A stretch of DNA of 10,998 nt, taken from NCBI GenBank assembly GCA_011522905.1, contig WTIB01000139.1:1-10998 (forward strand), given 5' to 3'. This document shows, one piece after another, positions 1 to 6,911 of this stretch (position 1 is the stretch's first letter; each line of letters starts with the position of its first letter). The position numbers and the translations under genes were made by a program. Under the pieces are notes generated by a model, which saw only the letters and a program-made list of their open reading frames with translations, was not told the DNA's origin and did not search any database. The stretch is from Crocinitomicaceae bacterium (GTDB lineage: Bacteria; Bacteroidota; Bacteroidia; Flavobacteriales_D; Crocinitomicaceae).

Positions 1-702
1 GTACTGTGCATAATTCGTGTCTTGATACTCATCTACCAATATATATTTGAATTTGTGTTGATAGTAATGAAGTACCTCGGGAAAGTCTCGCATCAAAACA
101 TTGGTGTAATACAATAAATCATCAAAATCCATAGCGCCAGATTTCTGACATCTATTCATATAGCTCATATAAATACGTCCCATTTCAGGTCTTCTTGCCT
201 GCTGATCTTCCAACTTGATTTCTTCATTTTGACAATATGCTTCAGGTGAAATTAGATTGTTCTTAGCGGTAGATATCCTGCCAAAAACGTTGCTTGGCTT
301 GTAGGTTTTATCGTCCAATTTAAAACCCTTAATAATGTCTTTTATGACGCTTTTAGAATCTTGTGTGTCGTAAATGGTGAAGTTATTTGGAAATCCAATT
401 CGGTCAGCATTAAATCGAAGAATTTTCGAAAAAACGGAATGAAAGGTTCCCATTGTTATGTTCTTTGCTTCATCAGCGCCAACAATGGATCCAATTCGCT
501 CCGTCATCTCCCTCGCTGCTTTATTGGTGAATGTGAGTGCAAGGATATTAAAAGGATCAATTTCATTTTCAATCATATGGGCAATACGATAGGTTAAAAC
601 CCTCGTTTTACCAGAACCAGCACCTGCAATAACCATTGTTGCGCCATATAAATGTTCGGCTGCTTTTCTCTGACTTTCATTCAATTCATCCAAAAAATGC
701 AT
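1..702 (-). CDS. uvrD: UvrD/PcrA-type SF1 DNA helicase, N-terminal part (runs off the left edge)
   Basis: An ATP-dependent 3'-5' DNA helicase of superfamily 1 (UvrD/PcrA/Rep), which in the family unwinds DNA in nucleotide-excision and mismatch repair and clears stalled replication or transcription complexes in the cytoplasm. Reading the minus strand from ATG at 702-700 gives 234 uninterrupted codons up to base 1, so the protein is cut by the window and not broken. Visible helicase motifs in order: Q-motif LNESQRKAA (residues 7-15), Walker A AGAGSGKT (26-33, K32), motif Ia LTFTNKAAREM, motif Ib TFHS, and Walker B/motif II VDEYQDTN (223-230). Motifs III-VI lie outside. An in-frame TAA at 714-712 leaves no upstream ATG, which fixes the start. 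The gene is divergent from the arsC-like gene. UvrD, PcrA and Rep cannot be told apart from this half alone; the helicase call itself is secure. Confidence 0.95.
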   Translation of the reverse strand, partial: MHFLDELNESQRKAAEHLYGATMVIAGAGSGKTRVLTYRIAHMIENEIDPFNILALTFTNKAAREMTERIGSIVGADEAKNITMGTFHSVFSKILRFNADRIGFPNNFTIYDTQDSKSVIKDIIKGFKLDDKTYKPSNVFGRISTAKNNLISPEAYCQNEEIKLEDQQARRPEMGRIYMSYMNRCQKSGAMDFDDLLYYTNVLMRDFPEVLHYYQHKFKYILVDEYQDTNYAQY

Positions 703-706
703 GAAA

Positions 707-714
707 CAAATTTA
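707..714 (-). promoter_or_regulatory. Candidate -7 promoter box (TAAATTTG) of the helicase gene
   Basis: On the minus strand the sequence reads TAAATTTG, an exact match to the Bacteroidota -7 consensus TAnnTTTG, followed by only four bases (TTTC) and then the ATG at 702. No TTG -33 element was found at the usual distance. If the box is used, transcription would start at or beside the start codon. The call rests on motif and position only. Confidence 0.5.
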
Positions 715-778
715 GTTAAACGTCTAGTGAATTGAAAGCTGAAAATAATTGAATTAAAAGATTTTTTGAACAATTATA

Positions 779-811
779 TTGATTGCAAATAAAAGAGAAC
801 CATTACATTTG
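779..811 (+). promoter_or_regulatory. Candidate Bacteroidota promoter of the arsC-like gene
   Basis: TACATTTG at 804-811 matches the TAnnTTTG -7 consensus. Upstream there are two possible -33 TTG elements, at 779-781 (22-bp spacer) and 783-785 (18-bp spacer), bracketing the usual spacing of about 19-21. The box ends five bases before the ATG at 817, so the transcript would have almost no leader. This is the most complete promoter match in the window. Confidence 0.6.
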
Positions 812-816
812 TAACA

Positions 817-1170
817 ATGAAAAAAATAAAAGTATATCACAATAATCGCTGCTCTAAAAGTAGACAGGCATTGGCTTTAGTTAATACAATTAGTACTGAT
901 GTTGAGATTATTGATTACATCAATCAAAGGGTAGAGAAAAAAGATTTTTTACAAGTCATTAAAGCACTTGAGATTTCTCCAAATGAATTACTTCGAAAAG
1001 GGGAGTCCGATTATAAAGTTCACATCAAAGGCAAGAACCTGAATGAAGAACAAATTATTGATTTGATGCTTGAATACCCAAAGCTCATCGAAAGACCCAT
1101 TGTTATTTGTGAAGGAAAAGCCATAGTGGCTAGACCACCTGAGCTAGTCAACGATTTTTTAAAGAATTAA
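817..1170 (+). CDS. arsC: ArsC-family (glutaredoxin-dependent arsenate reductase-like) protein
   Basis: A 117-residue thioredoxin-fold protein of the ArsC/Spx family. Family members of the ArsC branch reduce arsenate to arsenite in the cytoplasm with glutaredoxin/glutathione-type thiols. The N-terminus reads KVYHNNRCSKSRQ with the catalytic Cys at residue 12. The three arginines that bind the oxyanion in the R773-type enzyme have counterparts at R60 (LLRKGE), R93 (ERPIV) and R106 (ARPPE). There is one cysteine in the motif (CSKS), not the CxxC of Spx, which favours reductase over Spx-type regulator. Length is normal for the compact YfgD-like members. No arsB, acr3 or arsR gene is adjacent, so a general thiol-reductase role is as possible as true arsenic resistance. 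The ATG at 817 is preceded by a promoter-like box and by no Shine-Dalgarno sequence. Confidence 0.85.
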   Translation: MKKIKVYHNNRCSKSRQALALVNTISTDVEIIDYINQRVEKKDFLQVIKALEISPNELLRKGESDYKVHIKGKNLNEEQIIDLMLEYPKLIERPIVICEGKAIVARPPELVNDFLKN

Positions 1171-1264
1171 GTTTTGAATTTAATATTTGAAGTGAAAATC
1201 GTTTTTTGTTATCAAAAAAAATGCGCTAATTAATTTTTTTTAACTGTTCACTCGTTTTTTAAAT

Positions 1265-1272
1265 TATCTTTG
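1265..1272 (+). promoter_or_regulatory. Candidate -7 promoter box (TATCTTTG) of the small hypothetical gene
   Basis: TATCTTTG matches TAnnTTTG and ends 12 nt before the ATG at 1285. No TTG lies at the expected -33 distance. It implies that the small gene can be transcribed separately from the arsC-like gene 114 nt upstream. It also argues that the in-frame TTG at 1270-1272 is part of the promoter and not a start codon. Confidence 0.45.
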
Positions 1273-1284
1273 ATTATATCTCTT

Positions 1285-1668
1285 ATGAAGTTAGACAATA
1301 TATATCTTAAAGCCGGTACACCTTTTTCCGACTCAATCAATAGTTGGTCTGAGGAGAATGCCAATAAGGTGAATGAAGTCAAAGAGCGTTATGATGCACA
1401 TATTGAGCTTTTTGATAGTCTTTTAATTGTAAGTGAAAATCAGTCTATTTCAAAAGAGAATTGGAATTTAAAGTCACTTTTTGACAAAAATCAAAAACCT
1501 ACTTATCGAATAGATATCAATGGGACCTTGAATGTGGCCATTGCGAATTTAGAACTATGGTTAGAATCCAATAAATCAAAAAATCTATTGATTGTGGGCA
1601 AAGATGAAATCGTAAAAAACAAAAACCTAGATCGTTTCCTTGAAAAACTCTCAGTGGTTAAGCTCTAA
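1285..1668 (+). CDS. Small hypothetical protein (127 aa), function not recognised
   Basis: I do not recognise this protein. It is soluble, with no signal peptide or membrane segment, and has an alternating helix/strand pattern with two short hydrophobic strands, DSLLIVS (residues 44-50) and KNLLIVG (99-105), separated by charged, helix-like stretches. This is compatible with a small Rossmann-like alpha/beta fold, but no catalytic motif stands out and there is no cysteine. The start was placed at ATG 1285; the frame is open to a TTG at 1270, but that TTG is inside the TAnnTTTG box. The end overlaps the 3' end of the convergent pheT gene by 11 nt. Composition is like the neighbours (Lys/Asn/Ile/Leu-rich), with no sign of transfer. 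It is probably a real gene, given the promoter-like box, the intact frame and the fit in the gap; the function is unknown. Confidence 0.65.
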   Translation: MKLDNIYLKAGTPFSDSINSWSEENANKVNEVKERYDAHIELFDSLLIVSENQSISKENWNLKSLFDKNQKPTYRIDINGTLNVAIANLELWLESNKSKNLLIVGKDEIVKNKNLDRFLEKLSVVKL

Positions 1669-4081
1669 GTTCTGCGCCAAGCTCACTTTTTAATTTCAAC
1701 CGTATTTTTTCCATCACCTTGTCAATTTGAGCATCCTGTAATGTTTCTTTTGGGTCCTGGAAAATAAATGAAACCGCATAAGATTTTTTATCCTCAGGTA
1801 AATTTTTACCCTCGTATACGTCAAAGAGATTCATATCCTTTAACAGATTTCTTTCCGAATCTTTCACTATTTTTTGAATAGATGCATAGCTCACAGATTT
1901 ATCTAGAATGAGTGAAAAATCACGCTTCACAAAGAAAGTTTTGGGGAGTTCTTTATAAACCGTAGCAGCTTTAGGATGATCTAATAAATGATCAATATTT
2001 AGAATTCCAGCCAAAACACTTCCTTTAAAACCAATTTTATTTTTTAGTTCTTGTGAAATGCTACCATATTCAAAAATAACCTTCTTTTTATGACTTAGGA
2101 ATTGAGTTGCATCGAAGAACATACTTGGCTCAACATCATTTTCCTTCAGTTTTAAGCCTAGTTTTTCACCTAGTGATATGCAGATTGCTTTAACATCAAA
2201 GAAATCCATTGCTTTATTTTCTGTTCTCCAAGATTCCTGTCGATCATTGCCTGTGACGACAAAAGCCAATTGTCTGGTCTCATGGAAACCTTTTTCTGAT
2301 TTCTCATAGATCTTACCAAATTCAAAAAATTTCAGATTATTTTGTTGACGGTTCTGATTGTATTTGATGTTTTCTAATAAACCGAACAATAATGTTCGAC
2401 GCATGGAAGCCAGCTCAGAACTGAGGGGGTTCAGGATACTAACTTTAGTGTTTCCGGAGCTTTTGTCTAATTTGTTTTCAAATAGATCATTACTTAACGA
2501 GTTGTTGACTACTTCGTTGAAGCCGTTTGAAACAAACCAATTTGATAATGTTCTTTGAATTTCATTGGAGTTTTCGTACTCTCTGTTCTGAAAAGAGATA
2601 TGCCATTTTTTTGGTATAGGCACTTGATTAAAGCCATAAATTCTAAGAACCTCCTCCATGACATCTTCAACCCTGTATACATCTCTTCTATATTCAGGAA
2701 CTTTTATGTTGACCTTTTTTGCATCAATCTGATGACACTCAAAATCTAAATTCTCCAAAATAAGAATGACTTGGTCTATTTCTAAATGAATTCCAAGTCT
2801 ATCGTTTAACATTGGAACGTTCAATTCTAAATTTAATGGCTTATGTTCGGTGTAATCAACTTTTGTTGGTTGCAAGGTCAGTTGTCCACCTGAGATTTCA
2901 AGAATTAAAGAAATGGCCCTGTTTATTGCCGCTTCAGTAAAAGAAGTGTCCACGCCTCTCTCAAATCTAAAACTAGCGTCTGTCTGTAAACCATGTGATT
3001 TAGATGTTTTTCGAATAGAGGTAGGATTGAAAACTGCTGATTCAATGAAAATGGAAGTGGTGTCATTTGATATTCCTGAAGACAGACCTCCATACACTCC
3101 CGCAATACAAAGGTTTTCTTGGCCATTTGTAATCATAAGCTCCTCACCATTAAGTTTTCGCTCTATACCATCCAAGGTTGTGAAGGATTCCCCTTTTTTA
3201 CTTTGCTGAACGACAATTTTATTTCCAATTTTTGTGTAATCGAAAGCGTGTAGGGGAGTTCCAAACTCAAACATTACATAATTGGTAACATCAACAATAT
3301 TATTAATGGGTTCAATGTCAATGGTCCGAAGTGCTTTTTGCATCCATTCAGGAGAGGGTTCAACATTTACATCTTCTATGACGGCTCCAATATACCTTGA
3401 ACAAAGTTCAGAATCCGTAATCTCGATCGAAAAATCAGCTATATTGTTTTTTACAGATGGCACATCTATCTCAGGAAACTTAATTTCCTTGTTACCATTT
3501 GTATGATAATTAAGATAGGCCTTTAGATCTCTTGCTACACCAATATGTCCCATTGCATCACAGCGATTTGGAGTAAGTCCTATTTCCAATTGATAATCAA
3601 AAGATAAATTAAAATGTTTTGAAGCCATTTGTCCAACGACTGCATCATCAGGTAATACCATTATACCTTCATGTGAATCACCCATGCCGATTTCATCCTC
3701 AGCACAAATCATCCCAAAAGATGCTTCACCTCTGATCTTTGCTTTTTTTATCTTGAATGGACTATCTGGTGTTGGATATAAAGTACTTCCAACCGTTGCT
3801 ACAACCACTTTTTGATTGGCATCAACATTGTCAGCTCCACAAACAATTTGAAGAGTCTCAGTTCCAATATCCACTTGTGTGATTTTTAAGCGGTCAGCAT
3901 CCTCATGTTTTACGCAGTCAATTACCTTCCCGATAACGAGGCCTTCCAATCCACCTTTTACCTGATCAATTCTTTTGATGCCCTCAACCTCAAGTCCGGT
4001 ATCTGTTAGAATTTCGGCAAGCTCATCCACGGATAAGTCAAAATCTAAATAATTCTTAAGCCAATTGTAGGATATTTTCAT
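1658..4081 (-). CDS. pheT: Phenylalanine--tRNA ligase beta subunit
   Basis: The beta subunit of the (alpha-beta)2 phenylalanyl-tRNA synthetase, which with PheS charges tRNA-Phe in the cytoplasm. The 807 residues show the full bacterial layout: the canonical start MKISYNWLKNYL; an EMAP/OB-fold tRNA-binding domain at about residues 42-150; the B3/B4 editing domain at about 210-385 (including the NIVDVTNYVM and GTPLHAFD segments); the B5 domain around 400-480 (VPEYRRDV near its end); the catalytic-core-like region (LNPLSSELASMRRTLL, KFFEFGKIYE); and the C-terminal ferredoxin-fold anticodon-binding domain from about 714 (FVKRDFSLIL). Length is typical. pheS is not in the window, so the two subunits are encoded apart. 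The gene follows murB by 56 nt on the same strand with no clear promoter box in the gap, so cotranscription with murB is likely. The 3' end overlaps the convergent small gene by 11 nt. Confidence 0.98.
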   Translation of the reverse strand: MKISYNWLKNYLDFDLSVDELAEILTDTGLEVEGIKRIDQVKGGLEGLVIGKVIDCVKHEDADRLKITQVDIGTETLQIVCGADNVDANQKVVVATVGSTLYPTPDSPFKIKKAKIRGEASFGMICAEDEIGMGDSHEGIMVLPDDAVVGQMASKHFNLSFDYQLEIGLTPNRCDAMGHIGVARDLKAYLNYHTNGNKEIKFPEIDVPSVKNNIADFSIEITDSELCSRYIGAVIEDVNVEPSPEWMQKALRTIDIEPINNIVDVTNYVMFEFGTPLHAFDYTKIGNKIVVQQSKKGESFTTLDGIERKLNGEELMITNGQENLCIAGVYGGLSSGISNDTTSIFIESAVFNPTSIRKTSKSHGLQTDASFRFERGVDTSFTEAAINRAISLILEISGGQLTLQPTKVDYTEHKPLNLELNVPMLNDRLGIHLEIDQVILILENLDFECHQIDAKKVNIKVPEYRRDVYRVEDVMEEVLRIYGFNQVPIPKKWHISFQNREYENSNEIQRTLSNWFVSNGFNEVVNNSLSNDLFENKLDKSSGNTKVSILNPLSSELASMRRTLLFGLLENIKYNQNRQQNNLKFFEFGKIYEKSEKGFHETRQLAFVVTGNDRQESWRTENKAMDFFDVKAICISLGEKLGLKLKENDVEPSMFFDATQFLSHKKKVIFEYGSISQELKNKIGFKGSVLAGILNIDHLLDHPKAATVYKELPKTFFVKRDFSLILDKSVSYASIQKIVKDSERNLLKDMNLFDVYEGKNLPEDKKSYAVSFIFQDPKETLQDAQIDKVMEKIRLKLKSELGAELRA

Positions 4082-4137
4082 TTGAACACAATTTCAATGC
4101 GAATTTATTAATAATGCCTCAATGTCATACTTAATGC

Positions 4138-5148
4138 TTAAAGAATATTCACCTCTCGTTTCAGTGTAATATTGAATTTATCTTCAACATCACGAATAAT
4201 TTGATTAGATAGCTGTAATATTTCTTCTCCCTTCGATTGATTATAATTGACAAGCACCAATGCTTGGTGCTTATGGACACCATATCGATTTTCGAATGTA
4301 CGTCCTTTCCATCCTGCTTTCTCGATGAGCCATCCAGCTGCAAGTTTGACTTTATCGTTTGGTGCAGGATAATGAGGAACATCTGGATATTTTTTTTGAA
4401 TATTGCTTAGAATATCGATAGGAACAACGGGGTTTTTGAAAAAACTTCCTGCATTACCAATTTCATTAGGGTCAGGAAGCTTTGATTGTCGAATTTTAAT
4501 GACGGCATTACTTACGTCTTTAATCGTTGGTTCCGAAATTTGCATTTCTTGAAGCTCTTTTTCAATGGCCCCGTAGCTTGTATTCAATACATGCTTTTTA
4601 CTTAACCTGAATGCCACCTTGCAGATAAAATATTGACCTTTGAGTGAATTTTTAAAAATGCTTTCTCGATATCCAAATTTGCATTCATCTGCATGAAATC
4701 TATGCATTTCTTTTTCCTTCAAATGAAAGGCGTCAAGGTATTCAAAAACATCTTTGATTTCAACACCATATGCTCCAATATTTTGCATGGGACTCGCGCC
4801 AACATTTCCTGGAATTAGACTCAAGTTCTCTATGCCACCCAAATTCTGCTCTATGCATTTCATGACAAATTCGTGCCAATTTTCTCCTGCGCCAGATTCA
4901 ACAATGGCAAAATCATCCGTTTCTTCGATGATTTTAAATCCTTTGATTTCATTTTTAAGAATGAGACCCTCGAAATTATTTGTAAATAATATATTACTGC
5001 CACCACCTAGAATAAAGATGGATTCTTCGGAATGTTGTTCTAAGACACTTTCTAAATGGCTCACATCATGAATTCTTGCAAACAACTTGGCCTGTGCATC
5101 AATTCCAAAGGTGTTCATCTGCTTTAATGAGACATTTCGATCTACCAT
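4138..5148 (-). CDS. murB: UDP-N-acetylenolpyruvoylglucosamine reductase
   Basis: A cytoplasmic FAD enzyme that reduces UDP-GlcNAc-enolpyruvate to UDP-N-acetylmuramate with NADPH, the second committed step of peptidoglycan precursor synthesis. At 336 residues it matches type I (E. coli-like) MurB. FAD-binding motifs are ILGGGSN (46-52) and IPGNVGASPMQNIGAYG (112-128). Likely catalytic residues are R161 in FGYR, S235 in GNAGSFFKNP (the proton-donating serine) and E332 near the C-terminus. The type I signature WLIEKAGWKG follows at 273-282. The ATG at 5148 sits four bases after a TAATTTTG promoter-like box. pheT follows 56 nt downstream. The gene is divergent from the S41 peptidase gene. Confidence 0.97.
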   Translation of the reverse strand: MVDRNVSLKQMNTFGIDAQAKLFARIHDVSHLESVLEQHSEESIFILGGGSNILFTNNFEGLILKNEIKGFKIIEETDDFAIVESGAGENWHEFVMKCIEQNLGGIENLSLIPGNVGASPMQNIGAYGVEIKDVFEYLDAFHLKEKEMHRFHADECKFGYRESIFKNSLKGQYFICKVAFRLSKKHVLNTSYGAIEKELQEMQISEPTIKDVSNAVIKIRQSKLPDPNEIGNAGSFFKNPVVPIDILSNIQKKYPDVPHYPAPNDKVKLAAGWLIEKAGWKGRTFENRYGVHKHQALVLVNYNQSKGEEILQLSNQIIRDVEDKFNITLKREVNIL

Positions 5149-5152
5149 ATTT

Positions 5153-5160
5153 CAAAATTA
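5153..5160 (-). promoter_or_regulatory. Candidate -7 promoter box (TAATTTTG) of murB-pheT
   Basis: The minus strand reads TAATTTTG, matching TAnnTTTG, and is followed by four bases and the murB ATG. A TTG (CAA at 5176-5178 on the plus strand) lies 15 bp upstream, shorter than the usual -33/-7 spacing, so only the -7 box is claimed. Use of this box would give a leaderless or nearly leaderless murB mRNA. Confidence 0.5.
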
Positions 5161-5252
5161 AGACCTATATTCTTTCAAATTGTCCTTTAAAAGAAAACAT
5201 ACTAACATATGAACCTTAATTTATTATTTCCTAGTGTTAAACTTTCAAAAAA

Positions 5253-5267
5253 ACGAGACTAACTCGT
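5253..5267. repeat. Short perfect inverted repeat upstream of the S41 peptidase gene
   Basis: ACGAG (5253-5257) and CTCGT (5263-5267) are perfect inverted copies around a 5-nt spacer. They lie where the -33 element of the TATTTTTG promoter (box at 5277-5284) would be. Five-base arms can occur by chance, so an operator role is only a suggestion. Confidence 0.25.
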
Positions 5268-5276
5268 AAGTGTTAC

Positions 5277-5284
5277 TATTTTTG
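5277..5284 (+). promoter_or_regulatory. Candidate -7 promoter box (TATTTTTG) of the S41 peptidase-fabF-receptor genes
   Basis: TATTTTTG matches TAnnTTTG and ends 28 nt before the ATG at 5313, leaving a short leader of roughly 20-25 nt. No TTG is present at the usual -33 distance; a short inverted repeat occupies that place. Lying in the gap divergent from murB, it is the only promoter candidate for the three-gene plus-strand set. Confidence 0.5.
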
Positions 5285-5312
5285 TGGGAATCGTTTTCCT
5301 TATAAAAACTAT

Positions 5313-6911
5313 ATGATACGTTTATTCACATTTTTAGGGTTCCTGTTATTCTGCGGAACAGTGGTATTTGGTCAATTTCACCCGAGTGAAATAGGCACCT
5401 CTCTTAAGTTTAAAGAAGTTATAGATAAAGTCTCTCGATATTATGTTGATGAAACCGATGCTGAGGCACTGACAGAAACTGCCATAGTTTCATTATTGGA
5501 AGAGTTAGACCCGCATTCTACTTACATACCTGCAGACGAACTTCAGGCAGCTCAAACGGCAATTAACGGGAGCTTTGTGGGTGTAGGTATCCGTTTTCAA
5601 ATCATGAAAGACACTTTAAACGTGGTGGCTACAATATCGGGAGGGCCCGCCGAAAAATTGGGTATTTTACCGGGAGATAAAATAGTGGTTGTAGATGGAG
5701 AAAACATTGCTGGTATTGGTCTAAAGAATAGTGATGTTAGAGATAAATTGATGGGAGAGCTCGGCTCAAAAGTCAAAGTGGAGGTGCAGAGAAAACGGGC
5801 TAAAAAGAACTTGGTTTTCAACATTACTAGGGATAAGATCCCCGTTTATTCTGTAGATTCTCGATATATGATTAATGATAGAGTTGGATATATCAAATTG
5901 AATAGTTTTTCGAGAACGACTGTATATGAGGTTAGAGAGGCCATAAGATCCCTAAAAAGACAGGGAATGGAGGATTTAATTTTTGATTTACAAGGAAATG
6001 GAGGTGGTCTACTTGATGCAGCTCACAAGCTTGCAGATGAATTTCTATCTGATGAGAAATTAATTGTTTACTCAGAAGGAAAAGCTCAACCTCGAAACAA
6101 CTTGAGAGCGGGTATCAGAGGTAATTTCGAGAAAGGTAAGCTAATCATACTTACTGATGAATATTCGGCGAGTGCCAGTGAAATTCTTTCGGGAGCTGTA
6201 CAGGATTGGGATAGGGGGGTAGTTGTAGGAAGAAGAACCTTTGGAAAGGGATTGGTACAACGACCTATGGGACTGAGTGACGGCTCGGAAATAAGATTAA
6301 CGATTGCCAGGTATTATACACCAACAGGTCGTTTTATTCAGAAACCATATGAAGATGTTGATAGCTATAGGAAGGATATTTCAGAACGTTATTTAAATGG
6401 TGAATTTGTACATGCTGACTCCATTAAGATGCCTGATTCTTTAAAGTTCAAAACTTTAATTAAAAACAGAACAGTTTTTGGTGGAGGAGGTATTATGCCT
6501 GATATTTTTGTTCCATTGGATACAACTGGTGTATCAGATTATTTTTCAGAGCTTATTCGAGGTGGATTTTTAAATACTTTTTCATATGAGTACACCAATG
6601 ATAAGAGGAAGAGTTTATTGAAGAAATATCCAACATTTGACGATTTCAATAAAAACTTCAATTGTGATGAACCATTTATGGATTTGTTTTTTAAGTATGT
6701 AGCAAAAGAAGATTCAACACTCAAGATGAATGAAGAAGAATATAAGATGAGTGAAGAATTTATTAAACTTCGATTAAAGGCTTATTTGGCAAGAAACTTA
6801 TGGGACACTAACGAGTTTTATCAAGTGTACAATGCTTCAAATGAAATTTTACAAAGAGCGATTGACCTTTTGCAAAATAATGAATACGATAAAATTGATT
6901 TAGACAACTAA
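5313..6911 (+). CDS. S41-family C-terminal processing peptidase (CtpA/Tsp-like), exported
   Basis: A serine protease of MEROPS family S41A, expected to act in the periplasm on C-termini of exported proteins. Residues 1-20 look like a signal peptide (hydrophobic LFTFLGFLLFCGTVVFG, likely cleavage before Q21). A PDZ domain spans about 85-170, with the carboxylate-binding-loop-like GVGI at 90-93. The protease core spans about 180-345: DLQGNGGGLLDAA (225-237), then EYSASASE with catalytic Ser287, and TFGKG with Lys312. The 25-residue Ser-Lys spacing is that of the family's catalytic dyad. The tail of about 190 residues after the core (to 532) is Lys/Glu/Asn-rich and helical, as in many Bacteroidota homologues. 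The stop TAA shares its last base with the next gene's ATG (TAATG), so fabF is probably translationally coupled. The physiological substrate cannot be read from sequence. Confidence 0.93.
   Translation: MIRLFTFLGFLLFCGTVVFGQFHPSEIGTSLKFKEVIDKVSRYYVDETDAEALTETAIVSLLEELDPHSTYIPADELQAAQTAINGSFVGVGIRFQIMKDTLNVVATISGGPAEKLGILPGDKIVVVDGENIAGIGLKNSDVRDKLMGELGSKVKVEVQRKRAKKNLVFNITRDKIPVYSVDSRYMINDRVGYIKLNSFSRTTVYEVREAIRSLKRQGMEDLIFDLQGNGGGLLDAAHKLADEFLSDEKLIVYSEGKAQPRNNLRAGIRGNFEKGKLIILTDEYSASASEILSGAVQDWDRGVVVGRRTFGKGLVQRPMGLSDGSEIRLTIARYYTPTGRFIQKPYEDVDSYRKDISERYLNGEFVHADSIKMPDSLKFKTLIKNRTVFGGGGIMPDIFVPLDTTGVSDYFSELIRGGFLNTFSYEYTNDKRKSLLKKYPTFDDFNKNFNCDEPFMDLFFKYVAKEDSTLKMNEEEYKMSEEFIKLRLKAYLARNLWDTNEFYQVYNASNEILQRAIDLLQNNEYDKIDLDN

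Noticed and set aside
361..597. A plus-strand 78-codon frame inside the helicase region
   Set aside because: It is antisense to the helicase motifs Ia/Ib, which are clearly coded on the minus strand; no family features and no promoter.
817..1170. Reading the ArsC-like protein as an Spx-type transcription regulator
   Set aside because: The CxxC motif of Spx is absent (CSKS) and the three ArsC arginines are present.
1191..1252. Inverted AGTGAA/TTCACT and an AT-rich TTTTTTG-TTAT-CAAAAAA hairpin (1202-1219) after the arsC-like gene
   Set aside because: The long arms are 50 nt apart and the hairpin has a single G-C pair, with its T-tract about 15 nt downstream; too weak to call a terminator in such AT-rich DNA.
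1270..1284. An upstream TTG start that would add five residues to the small hypothetical protein
   Set aside because: The TTG is part of the TATCTTTG promoter-like box, and ATG 1285 follows at a sensible distance.
2913..3209. A plus-strand 98-codon frame within pheT
   Set aside because: It is antisense to the conserved B3/B4 editing domain of PheT; the frame is open because of the composition of the real gene.
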